DNA of 64,000 bases, taken from assembly GCA_966250335.1 (NCBI GenBank), contig CBINGZ010000002.1, positions 62,001 through 126,000 of the forward strand, in the 5' to 3' direction. Shown piece after piece: positions 49,126 to 57,875 of this stretch (its first letter is position 1; each line of letters starts with the position of its first letter). Origin of the DNA: OLB7 sp966250335. GTDB lineage: Bacteria; Bacteroidota; Ignavibacteria; OLB7. Below the pieces are notes generated by a model, which saw only the letters and a list, made by a program, of their open reading frames with translations, searched no databases and was not told where the DNA came from. A program made the translations under genes and the position numbers.

Positions 49126-51983
49126 CAGGTCATCTGATTCCGATATGGTTTCTCCTGGTTGCTACTGCGGCCTTCGGGCAGCGCCTTGACGACGACTGGA
49201 GACTCTGCGACACCTGTTTCAAGGGATTCGACGTCGAGCAACGAACCGGCGGAAGACTCCCGATCGGGGGCGAATCGATCTGGAATCCGGGTATCGCGAT
49301 CGACAGCCTGAATATGACATTCGGATATTATTACGGCGGGCCGGTCTCGCTGGCGCGGATCAGCGCCCCGGCAAGGTGGTGGCCCTGTCCCGAAGGACGA
49401 CGCTGGCGCGACAGCATCGATCACATCTTCTGGCGGGATGCGGCCGACCGCGGCTTCCGGGTCTACTACTCCCCCGCCGATCTCTTTCAGATGTGGCGGT
49501 CGGCCCTCTCGGCGGAATACTACCACGGCGTCGACCCTGCCCACATCCGCCCCCAGGAGTACGCGGCGGGCTGGAGAGCCTCCGGAATATCGTATCCGAT
49601 GATTCCGAGAAATTTCGTTTCGGCCGTCACGATGCCCGCCGCCTCGGACGATTCGACGCTGATAGCGGGACGCCAGCAGTACACGTCGATCGTCATGCAG
49701 GAAGGGGAACACCGATTCTACGATACCCTGCGGAACTACAACGGAGCCTACGCCGACAGCACCCACTACTTCGATATATCGCTTACACTGCATATCGAGA
49801 CCGACGACGAGATATTCGAGAAACTCGCGCCGACCGACACCATCGCCTACGCCATCCTCTATCGCCGCGAGGATACGCTGCAACGGGCTCCGGGAGCATG
49901 CGCCTGCGACTGGGCCGTCCCGTTCGAACGGCTGGCGGTGACGAAGGAAACGTATGTGAACGCGTCGGGAACCGAGGTCGTCATGGGGGAGCCGCCGTCG
50001 GGACTTCCATATCGCACCGTCACATTTCCGGTGAACTTCCTCCGCGATTCGATCAAGGCCTCGGATGCCGACGGGAACCCGATCCGGATCGCCGACGTGG
50101 TCGAGTCCCGCGTCGGCTGCGAGCCCACGACGCTCGACACGATCGCCCTCCGCGACTCCGTGCCGCGATACATGGTCCTCTACGGAAATCCTCTCCGCGG
50201 CCCCGACACCGACCCTGCCTGCGTCGACCGCTGCGACTCGCTCTTCGCCGCACTGAGGAGGACCGGCCACATCAATCCCAACACGATACAAGCCGATCCG
50301 GTCCCGGTCCGGTCCGATTTCTTCTTCGACATCTACACGACCAACAGAATTCCCCTCACATTCCTTCGCAGCAGGATCGGTTCCCATCTGCTGACGATCG
50401 TGGAACGGGGCGGGCTCGACACCATGATCCGTCGCATCGTGGATGGCGTCCTGACCGACACCACCTGGAACAACGCCCTCTCCCGCCTGACCGCGCAGTT
50501 CTCGCTCAACGACGAGCCGCGCGAAGGATCATACGGGTTCTATAGAACGGTAAGTTCCAGGGTCCAGCGGTTCACCAGGGAGCGCGACTCGACGCGGAAC
50601 AGCGGGATCTTCAGCAACCCCTACTGGGACTTCAACACGTTCCGCGCGTTCGGCGGCGATTACGATACCCTCTCCCGCAAGATGATCGGCACCTGGATGG
50701 AACATCTCTATCCGATTGAAGGGCCGCTGCCGATCGGGTACGCCAACCCCGACTCCATGCATGGAGGCTTCGGCAACGGATGGTATGGAAAGCTGATCGC
50801 GACCAGCACCGACACGGGCTACGCCGCCTACACGCTCGGAATCAGGGAGAAGCTGGGAATCAAGAAGAGGAGCATACGGGAGGCGGTCGACGTCGCCCGG
50901 TTCAGGTATCTCCACCTGGCGCCGCCGCACCCGGTGATGACCAACGTCCAGGTCGGCGGGTGGCTTTTCTTCGATTACGAAACGGGGAGGGGACGGGGCT
51001 ATCTGCCGGGGTTCCGCGACGGACGGAGGCCCACGACGCCGGAGGAGATCATCGCGCAGTCGTGGCTCGCGCTCCACTGCGGCGTCGACGGCATCATGTA
51101 TTCCGATATGATCTACGACGGGAATCATTTCGGGCCGATCCATCATACCAGCGGCGAGCACTCCGGCAACTACGACACGCTCCAGCCGCCGATGCCGTTC
51201 CCCCCGTTCACCGATACCCTCTTCCGCATCCCGAAAATGTGGACCGGCATGGAACAGCGGTTCACGGCGATCAGAGAGATCACGAACGAGATCAGGAGGA
51301 TCGATACGATCTATTCGAAGCTGATCTACGACCGGGAAGCGCTCGGGGTGGATGATACGACGCTCGATTTCTCCTCGGTCCCGCTCGTCGACTCCCTCTT
51401 CGCGATCCGCGCAAAACGATATATGCCCTACGACCCCGACACCGGGTTCGCCGATTCAACGGCCGATCCCCGGTCGGAAACCTACATGGAGATCACACAG
51501 CTCAACCCCGATCCGGCCGACGCGGAGAGAAGTGCGGGAGTCCGCTACCTGCTGGTGACGAACCTCCGCTGCTGGCCCGTGGAGACAATGATCGCCGACG
51601 GCCGGAAAGGTCTCGGAGCGATAGATGCCCGCAGGCCCGTGGTCCTCTTCAACAACATCACCGGGATCGAGGCCGATTCGTTCGTGGTGGAATGGGTGGG
51701 ACATGAATCCGAATGGCGCGATACGGCCGCCTTCAACGAACCGGCGGCGTTGCGCTGGCTGAAACCGGGATGGGGAGCGATGTATCGCATTATCCCGATA
51801 CCGATCTCGCGGCCCGGGAACGGATCGCTTCTGCCCGCTCCGAAGCGTCGCGTTCCTCCCTACTCCTTCGTTCCGGTTCCTTCGGGGAGCTTCGGCTCCA
51901 CCATGATCACTTCCTCGCGCTCCATCACCACCGAGCCGGGCTTCGCCCCCTTCGGCTTGCGGACATATTTCTTGAGGGTGTAG
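49101..51983 (+). CDS. Large secreted protein of unknown function, possibly glycoside-hydrolase-like
   Basis: The protein has 960 residues from the ATG at 49101 (MRNTRHRIAGHLIPIWFLLV...AFGQ, a signal peptide). No family was recognised with confidence. A stretch near residues 610-660, 'RPTTPEEIIAQSWLALHCGV' then 'DGIMYSDMIYDG', resembles TIM-barrel glycoside hydrolases where a helix ends in GxxGIxY. The C-terminal region 'ALRWLKPGWGAMYRIIP' looks like the end of an Ig or beta domain. The last 41 residues (51860-51983) run antisense into rqcH. The 5' end is duplicated upstream. Probably exported; function unknown. Confidence 0.75.
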   Translation: MRNTRHRIAGHLIPIWFLLVATAAFGQRLDDDWRLCDTCFKGFDVEQRTGGRLPIGGESIWNPGIAIDSLNMTFGYYYGGPVSLARISAPARWWPCPEGRRWRDSIDHIFWRDAADRGFRVYYSPADLFQMWRSALSAEYYHGVDPAHIRPQEYAAGWRASGISYPMIPRNFVSAVTMPAASDDSTLIAGRQQYTSIVMQEGEHRFYDTLRNYNGAYADSTHYFDISLTLHIETDDEIFEKLAPTDTIAYAILYRREDTLQRAPGACACDWAVPFERLAVTKETYVNASGTEVVMGEPPSGLPYRTVTFPVNFLRDSIKASDADGNPIRIADVVESRVGCEPTTLDTIALRDSVPRYMVLYGNPLRGPDTDPACVDRCDSLFAALRRTGHINPNTIQADPVPVRSDFFFDIYTTNRIPLTFLRSRIGSHLLTIVERGGLDTMIRRIVDGVLTDTTWNNALSRLTAQFSLNDEPREGSYGFYRTVSSRVQRFTRERDSTRNSGIFSNPYWDFNTFRAFGGDYDTLSRKMIGTWMEHLYPIEGPLPIGYANPDSMHGGFGNGWYGKLIATSTDTGYAAYTLGIREKLGIKKRSIREAVDVARFRYLHLAPPHPVMTNVQVGGWLFFDYETGRGRGYLPGFRDGRRPTTPEEIIAQSWLALHCGVDGIMYSDMIYDGNHFGPIHHTSGEHSGNYDTLQPPMPFPPFTDTLFRIPKMWTGMEQRFTAIREITNEIRRIDTIYSKLIYDREALGVDDTTLDFSSVPLVDSLFAIRAKRYMPYDPDTGFADSTADPRSETYMEITQLNPDPADAERSAGVRYLLVTNLRCWPVETMIADGRKGLGAIDARRPVVLFNNITGIEADSFVVEWVGHESEWRDTAAFNEPAALRWLKPGWGAMYRIIPIPISRPGNGSLLPAPKRRVPPYSFVPVPSGSFGSTMITSSRSITTEPGFAPFGLRTYFLRV

Positions 51984-53521
51984 GCTACCGGAGCGGTCTT
52001 CGCGTTCTTCGCTCCCGAATAGTAGGCGGCGATCGACGCGGCGGCCCGAAGCGCCTCGCGGGGGGGCTTCGTCTTGGGATCGTTCCATCGCAGTATGACA
52101 TGCGAGCCCGACGAGCCGCGCGCGTGGAACCAGTAGTCGTTCGGCCGCGCGAACCTGACCGTCAGCTCGTCGTTGTTGGCTGCGGTCTTGCCGGCGAAGA
52201 CCTCGTGGCCGCCGGCGACTTCGAATCGGCGGAACCGTTCGGCGGTCCCCTCCTCGCGTGCTTCACCCATCATTCTGAAGATCCTCGGATATCGTGCCTC
52301 GATTCGTTCCAACTCCTCGACCCGCTCCGCACGCTCCACCTCCTCCCGGAGCCGTGCGGCCTCCTGCCGTTCCTGCTCCCCCTTCCGTGTACGCTCCTGC
52401 GCCTGGACCGACGCCTCACGTGCTCCCCTGGCCCGCTTGAAGTATCGCTCCGCGTTTTCGATCGGGGTCATCCTGGGGTTCAGTGCGATCACCCGGCCGG
52501 TCCCCTCCCAGTCGGGAAGAACGACCTCGGAGATCCCCTTGGGAACGTCGGCGATATGGGAGAGAAGGATCGACCCGTTCAGCTCCCATTCGTCGGCGCG
52601 GGCGGTGTGCTCGGCGTCGGCGCGGCGCTTGGCGTCGGCACGGTCCAGCCGGGAGATTTCGGCGACGAGTCGCTTCAGCATCCAGGCGCGCAGCTCGCCG
52701 ACCCGACGACCGCGGAACATCAGCGAACGATATGCCTGAACGGCCGGCCCGATCCGGTCGAACGTCTCGACCCGCTCGGCGAGGTCGTCCAGATGCCGCA
52801 TCTCCGTCAGCGCGAAGATGGTCTCTTCGGGAAGTATGTAGACCCGATATGTCCGGGTCGTCAGGCAGTCGGCGTAGAGAAGATCGACCAGGCGGAGCAG
52901 GGTATCGACCTCCTCATCGGAGAGGGAGGGACCGGGGGTCGACTCGTCGAGCCCTGCACGATACAATGCTTCGGTCGCCAGACGCCGCCCCAGCTCCGGA
53001 ACCGCGCGCGCCAGCGCCTTCACGGCCGGTCCGTCGACGGACCGGAAGGAGGCGAGAATCCCGGCTCTATCTCTATGCGATTCTTCCTCCGCTTCCCCGA
53101 GAAAAGGATCGTATTCCCCCCCGTACGCCATGAGCGATCCTTTCACCTCTCCCCCGGCCGTCAGGAGCACGTTCCCCGATCCCTTCCCGAAGAAGAAGAC
53201 CTGAAGCTCGCGTCCGTCGGTGAAGGAGAAGATGATCACCCGCTCCCCCTCATGCATCGTAACGTGCGCCAGCTTCGCGCCGAGGAGTTCATCGAAGAAG
53301 TCGATCGTGTTCTTCCGCGCCCGGTTCAGATCGCGGCGGGTCAGCGCGTAGCCGAGATGGAGATCGACGAAGAGCTCCACGAAGAGGGAATCGGTTCCCT
53401 CGATGAACCTGAGCTGAAGACGATATTTCTCCTGCGACCAGCACTCGGCCAGAATTCTGCCGGCAAGGGCCTCATCGAGCGCCTCGGCCTGGTGAGCGAA
53501 GGTCAGATAGTGACGGATCAT
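51860..53521 (-). CDS. rqcH: RqcH/NFACT-family ribosome quality control protein
   Basis: The protein has 553 residues. The NFACT-N start is 'MIRHYLTFAHQAEALDEALA', a long coiled coil occupies about residues 300-420, and the NFACT-R domain has 'HEVFAGKTAANNDELTVRFA' and 'RPNDYWFHARGSSGSHVILR'. The C-terminus 'YVRKPKGAKPGSVVMERE' is typical. Bacterial RqcH binds split 50S subunits and adds Ala tails to stalled nascent chains. It is convergent with the secreted-protein gene and overlaps it by 124 bases. The polyprenyl synthase gene lies 22 bases upstream on the same strand. Confidence 0.94.
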   Translation of the reverse strand: MIRHYLTFAHQAEALDEALAGRILAECWSQEKYRLQLRFIEGTDSLFVELFVDLHLGYALTRRDLNRARKNTIDFFDELLGAKLAHVTMHEGERVIIFSFTDGRELQVFFFGKGSGNVLLTAGGEVKGSLMAYGGEYDPFLGEAEEESHRDRAGILASFRSVDGPAVKALARAVPELGRRLATEALYRAGLDESTPGPSLSDEEVDTLLRLVDLLYADCLTTRTYRVYILPEETIFALTEMRHLDDLAERVETFDRIGPAVQAYRSLMFRGRRVGELRAWMLKRLVAEISRLDRADAKRRADAEHTARADEWELNGSILLSHIADVPKGISEVVLPDWEGTGRVIALNPRMTPIENAERYFKRARGAREASVQAQERTRKGEQERQEAARLREEVERAERVEELERIEARYPRIFRMMGEAREEGTAERFRRFEVAGGHEVFAGKTAANNDELTVRFARPNDYWFHARGSSGSHVILRWNDPKTKPPREALRAAASIAAYYSGAKNAKTAPVAYTLKKYVRKPKGAKPGSVVMEREEVIMVEPKLPEGTGTKE

Positions 53522-53543
53522 TGCGGGGATGAAGCGGGAGTGA

Positions 53544-54524
53544 TCAACTGTTTCTTGTCATCAGCATCCGGGAGAACCAGCCGAGCATGTCGCGGGCCGG
53601 GGACTCCGGCAGGCGGTTCAGATCGTGATACGAGCGTTCGACATGGTCGCGCACATCGGCCCGGGCCGCGTCGAGGATGCCGTGGCGGTCGTAGAGATCG
53701 CGCATGCGGGGGACATCCTCCGGCGGAACTCCCTTATCGGCCAGGAGTCGATCGAGCAGCGCCCGATCCTCTCCCTCCCGGACACGTTCCAGCGCGCGCA
53801 CCAGCAGATAGGTTTTCTTCCCCTCGATCACATCCCCCCCTATTCTCTTGCCGAACTCGGCGGCGTCGGCCGTGATATCGAGCAGGTCGTCCTGAATCTG
53901 GAACGCGAGTCCGATATGTCGTGCGTAGGCGCGCAGCGCATCGATCATCTCCGGCGTCCCCCCTCCCGCATGGCCGCCGACCTCCGCGGAGGCCTCCAGG
54001 AGCCGTCCCGTCTTCATGGAGATCATGTGCATGTACTCCTCCAGTCGAACGTCGGGGCGTGTCTCGAAGTCCATATCGAGCATCTGTCCCTCACAGACGT
54101 CGACAAGGCCGCGCGCCATGGCGTCGAGCATCTCCGTCATCCGCTCCGGACGGCTTGCTATGACAAGGCTCTGGGCAAGCCCTATCATCACATCGCCGGC
54201 AAGGATCGCCGTCCCCTCGTCCCACTCCACATGAACCGTCCTGTTGCCGCGACGTGTCGTGGAGCGATCCATAATGTCGTCGTGGACGAGCGTGAAGTTA
54301 TGCATCAGCTCCATTGCGGCTCCGGCCTCCAGCGCGTCGGCGCCGACTCCGCCGACGGCCTCGGCGGCCAGCATGACGAAGACGCCGCGCACCCGCTTCC
54401 CGCCGGAGGCGAGCACATAGCGGACCGGCTCGTACAGCCGCCTCGGCTCCCTGTTCCCGGCCACCTCCCGCAGGCGGCGGTCCATCAGTTCCTTGTATGT
54501 GCCGTATCGGCGCTCGTGTTCCAT
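53544..54524 (-). CDS. Polyprenyl (trans-prenyl) diphosphate synthase
   Basis: The protein has 326 residues from the ATG at 54524. The first Asp-rich motif is 'LVHDDIMDRSTTRRG' (DDxxD) and the second is 'AFQIQDDLLDITADAAEFGK' (DDxxD). 'YVLASGGKRVRGVFVML' matches the G-K-R substrate site. It condenses isopentenyl diphosphate onto an allylic diphosphate, producing farnesyl or longer chains; chain length cannot be set from the sequence alone. It lies 22 bases upstream of rqcH and 43 bases downstream of the P-type ATPase gene. Confidence 0.92.
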   Translation of the reverse strand: MEHERRYGTYKELMDRRLREVAGNREPRRLYEPVRYVLASGGKRVRGVFVMLAAEAVGGVGADALEAGAAMELMHNFTLVHDDIMDRSTTRRGNRTVHVEWDEGTAILAGDVMIGLAQSLVIASRPERMTEMLDAMARGLVDVCEGQMLDMDFETRPDVRLEEYMHMISMKTGRLLEASAEVGGHAGGGTPEMIDALRAYARHIGLAFQIQDDLLDITADAAEFGKRIGGDVIEGKKTYLLVRALERVREGEDRALLDRLLADKGVPPEDVPRMRDLYDRHGILDAARADVRDHVERSYHDLNRLPESPARDMLGWFSRMLMTRNS

Positions 54525-54567
54525 GATCCTCGAGAATGCTCGTGTCGATTCGTCAGCCGGCGCCCTC

Positions 54568-57348
54568 TCAGGCGCGGTGATGGTTGTGATGCCTTGCGGC
54601 GAAGATCTTCCCGAACGTCTTCCGCAGCTCCACAAGGATCACCAGGGAAAGGCTCGTTCCGATACAGAGAAGCCAGTGCTTCCAGTCGAGATGCGATGTT
54701 TTCAGAAGCGTGTGCATGAAGGGGACCTCCACCGCCGCGGCCTGCAGCACCAGCGCCAGCAGGGTGACCGCCATCAGCGGCTTGTTGGAGATGATCCCGA
54801 TCGATGCGAGCGAATGGTCGAGCGCCCGGGAGTTGTGGACGTTCCAGATCTGGAAGAGAGCGAGGGTCGTGAAGGCGGCTGTCCGCGCGTACGCCATCAC
54901 CGACTCCGGGATGTCGCTGGAGAACGCCGTGTAGCCGTACTCCGCAAGCACGATCTCGAACACCATCAGCGTGCCGAACATCATGATCAGGCCGCTCCCC
55001 ATGATCCTCTCCACCATCCGCAGATTGAGCAGCCCCTCCGACCGCTTCCTTGGGGGGACCGTCATGATGTCGCCGTGCTCCTTCTCGTACGCCAGCGGGA
55101 TCGTGCTGGTGCCGTCGGTCACAAGATTGATCCAGAGAAGCTGCACGGCCAGAACCGGCAGCGGGAAGCCGAGGATCACCGCCGAGGTCAGCGTCAGCAC
55201 CCCTCCCATCGATGTGGAGAGGACGTAGAGGATCATATGCTGAAGGTTCCCGAACATCACGCGACCGTAGCGGATCGCCGAGACGATCGTCGCGAAGTTG
55301 TCGTCCTGCACGATCAGCGCCGACGCCTCCTTCGCGACGTCGGTTCCGCTTCCCATCGCTATGCCTATATCGGCCTGCTTCAGCGCCGGGGCATCGTTGA
55401 CGCCGTCGCCGGTCATCGCCACAACGTGGCCGTGCCGCTGGAGCTGCCTGACGATCCTGAGCTTGTGGTCCGGGGCCACGCGGGCGTAGACATCGGTCGT
55501 GTTGACACGCTCGTAGAGATCCTCGTCGCTCATCTCCTCCAGCGCCGAGCCGGGAATCGGGCGGACCTTTGCTCCCGATTTTATATTGAGCTGCGATGCG
55601 ATTGAGACGGCCGTCGCCACATGGTCGCCGGTGATCATCACCACCTTGATCCCCGCCTTCTGCGCCACCTGGATCGCCGCCGCCACTTCGTCGCGGGGAG
55701 GATCCTCGATGCCGAACAGCCCCGCGAAGATACAGCCGTGGAGCGACAACGGATCGGGAGCATCTCCCGGCTCCAGAGGGAGATATGCCGTGGCGATCAC
55801 CCGAAGCCCCCGGTGGGAGAACTGTGTCTGCCGCTCCTGTATCCAGGAGGGATCGAGCTTCACGACCCCCTCGTATCTGAGCTCGTGATGACACATCGCA
55901 AGGATACGCTCCACAGATCCTTTCACGACATAATAACTTTTCTCGCGCCGACCGCCGGCGGGTTCGATCGCGGAGACCATGTACATCCTGTCCGACTCGA
56001 ACGGGAGCACCACGCGACTCCTCCATTCCCGCTTCAGTCGATCGGCGGTTCCGGCCTTCTCCGCGGCGACGAGCATCGCTCCCTCGGTGGGATCGCCCAC
56101 CAGCGCCCGCTTCCCCTCCGCGTCGACGGAGAAGGAGGACTCGGTGCAGAGGAGCCCGACCGTCAGCGACCACATCAGCGGCGAACCGTCGTGCGGTTTG
56201 ACGGGAGCCTCCGCGTCATCCAGCAGCTCGCCGTTCGGCTCGTACCCCCCTCCGGTGAAACGGTAGACCCGGTCGTCGGTCGCCACGGCAAGCGTGGTCA
56301 TCTGGTTGCGGGTCAGGGTTCCGGTCTTGTCGGAACAGATCACCGTGGTGGAGCCGAGCGTTTCGACGGCGCGCATCTTCCGGACGATGGCGTTCCGCTT
56401 CGCCATCTGGAAGACGCCGATCGAGAGAGCGACGGTGACGGCGATCGGCAGCCCCTCCGGAATGGCCGAGACGGCAAGGCCGATCGACGTGAGGAGCATC
56501 TGTCCCGTGGGATAGTCGCGAAGGAGGCCGACGCTGAAGATGAGAGCGATGACGACGGCGATGCCGATCGCCATCATCTTGCCGAACTTCGCCAGACGCT
56601 CCTGAAGCGGGGACACCGTCTCCTCGGCATCGGCGACCCCCCGGGCGATCCTGCCGACCTCCGAGTGCTCACCGACCCCGACCACGACACCTCGCGCCCG
56701 CCCCTTGCGGACCGTGGTGGCGCCGAAGGCCATGTTCGTTCTATCGCCGAGCGATGTTCCCTGCGGATGAACCGGTGTTCCGTCCTTGAAGACCGGGAGC
56801 GATTCCCCGGTAAGCATCGACTCGTCCACCAGCAGCTCGGTCGACTCGACCAGCCGCAGATCGGCGGGCACCCGGACACCGCTCTCCAGCACGACCACGT
56901 CGCCGACCACCAGCTCCGTCGCCGGAATCGACTGCTGATCGCCGTTCCGCACGACCCTGGCGGTGGGGGCCGTCAGCCCCATCACCGCCTTCAGCCGCCG
57001 GCTCGCCTTCTCCTCCTGAACGAACCCGATGATCGCGTTGAAGATGACGACGATGAAGATCGTGATCGCCTCAGCCGGATCGGCCACAATGGAGGTCAGG
57101 ACCGCGGCGCCGAAGAGGATGTAGATGAGCGGGTTGTTGAACTGCTCCAGGAAGAGGAGCAGTTTCGATTTCTGTTTCGCCTCCGGAAGCTCGTTCGCTC
57201 CGAAGCGGCTCCGCATGTCGGTCACGCCCGCATCGTTCAATCCGGTGGAACCGTCCGTGCCGAGGGCGGCGAGGAGATCGTTCGCGGAGACGCTGTAGCT
57301 GCGCGTGAGCAGTGCCCGGTCCACCGGGCGTGGATCAACTTCTGCCAT
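54568..57348 (-). CDS. P2-type cation-transporting ATPase (Ca2+-type)
   Basis: The protein has 926 residues. 'LLVDESMLTGESLPVFKDG' (TGES at 180-183) is the actuator motif, and 'VICSDKTGTLTRNQM' (Asp340) is the phosphorylation site. 'MTGDGVNDAPALKQADIGIA' (about 645-664) is the hinge. 'SAIPEGLPIAV' in M4 and 'LLWINLVTDGTSTIPLA' in M6 are ion-site helices of the Ca2+/Na+ P2 group. Membrane helices are visible around 68-90, 95-112, 258-278 and in the C-terminal third. It pumps a cation, probably Ca2+, out of the cytosol. A His-rich C-terminal tail (RHHNHHRA) is notable. Confidence 0.94.
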   Translation of the reverse strand: MAEVDPRPVDRALLTRSYSVSANDLLAALGTDGSTGLNDAGVTDMRSRFGANELPEAKQKSKLLLFLEQFNNPLIYILFGAAVLTSIVADPAEAITIFIVVIFNAIIGFVQEEKASRRLKAVMGLTAPTARVVRNGDQQSIPATELVVGDVVVLESGVRVPADLRLVESTELLVDESMLTGESLPVFKDGTPVHPQGTSLGDRTNMAFGATTVRKGRARGVVVGVGEHSEVGRIARGVADAEETVSPLQERLAKFGKMMAIGIAVVIALIFSVGLLRDYPTGQMLLTSIGLAVSAIPEGLPIAVTVALSIGVFQMAKRNAIVRKMRAVETLGSTTVICSDKTGTLTRNQMTTLAVATDDRVYRFTGGGYEPNGELLDDAEAPVKPHDGSPLMWSLTVGLLCTESSFSVDAEGKRALVGDPTEGAMLVAAEKAGTADRLKREWRSRVVLPFESDRMYMVSAIEPAGGRREKSYYVVKGSVERILAMCHHELRYEGVVKLDPSWIQERQTQFSHRGLRVIATAYLPLEPGDAPDPLSLHGCIFAGLFGIEDPPRDEVAAAIQVAQKAGIKVVMITGDHVATAVSIASQLNIKSGAKVRPIPGSALEEMSDEDLYERVNTTDVYARVAPDHKLRIVRQLQRHGHVVAMTGDGVNDAPALKQADIGIAMGSGTDVAKEASALIVQDDNFATIVSAIRYGRVMFGNLQHMILYVLSTSMGGVLTLTSAVILGFPLPVLAVQLLWINLVTDGTSTIPLAYEKEHGDIMTVPPRKRSEGLLNLRMVERIMGSGLIMMFGTLMVFEIVLAEYGYTAFSSDIPESVMAYARTAAFTTLALFQIWNVHNSRALDHSLASIGIISNKPLMAVTLLALVLQAAAVEVPFMHTLLKTSHLDWKHWLLCIGTSLSLVILVELRKTFGKIFAARHHNHHRA

Positions 57349-57875
57349 GAGTTTGGGTCGTGAACGTCAGGATGACGGGCGACTGCGGTGCCCGGGAGGT
57401 ATGTTGAGGAGATCGCCGACCGCCGCGCCGCCGAAGGGGATATCACCCTTCAACACGCGATGCGATGTATGATGGACCGGGGATGGTCGTCACGAATGAT
57501 GATCGCTCCCCGACCCGGCGGCAATGCCGTGCGGGACCGGATGCTCCGGAACCATCGTTCCGGAAGAAAGCGTGCAACCGGTCTGGAGACCGCGTGATAA
57601 TTTAGTCACCCGCTCCATCACTTCCCCGGAGGCCGCGACGGAGAGATATGTAGAGATGTAATGACGCTCCCCGGGGGAACCGCCCCGCGGCGTCCGGATC
57701 GGAGGCTCCGACGGTGCAATCATGACTTCTTACATATTGCAGATGTTAGGAATCGTGATCGTTCGCTGACGATTTCCAGCTCCGCGATACTTTTGTGTGT
57801 TGCAACAGAAACAAAATCGGAACGCCTCCGTAGGGCAGGAAATTTTCCCTAACACTCACATTCATAGATCTTTCA
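57349..57875. other. Divergent intergenic region between the P-ATPase and M3 peptidase genes
   Basis: This 527-base gap separates two divergent starts, so both promoters should lie here. A short perfect hairpin (57543-57562, TCCGGAA/TTCCGGA) is visible. The part next to the M3 start is AT-rich, and a -7-like element is noted separately. No gene was found. Confidence 0.6.
57788..57795 (+). promoter_or_regulatory. TAnnTTTG-type -7 promoter element ahead of the M3 peptidase gene
   Basis: The octamer TACTTTTG fits the Bacteroidetes -7 consensus TAnnTTTG. It lies 80 bases upstream of the M3 ATG, so a leader of about 75 bases would result. The expected -33 TTTG is not clear upstream. Confidence 0.4.

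Noticed and set aside
55621..57363. 580-codon plus-strand frame over the ATPase
   Set aside because: Mirror of the P-type ATPase; no domain pattern.
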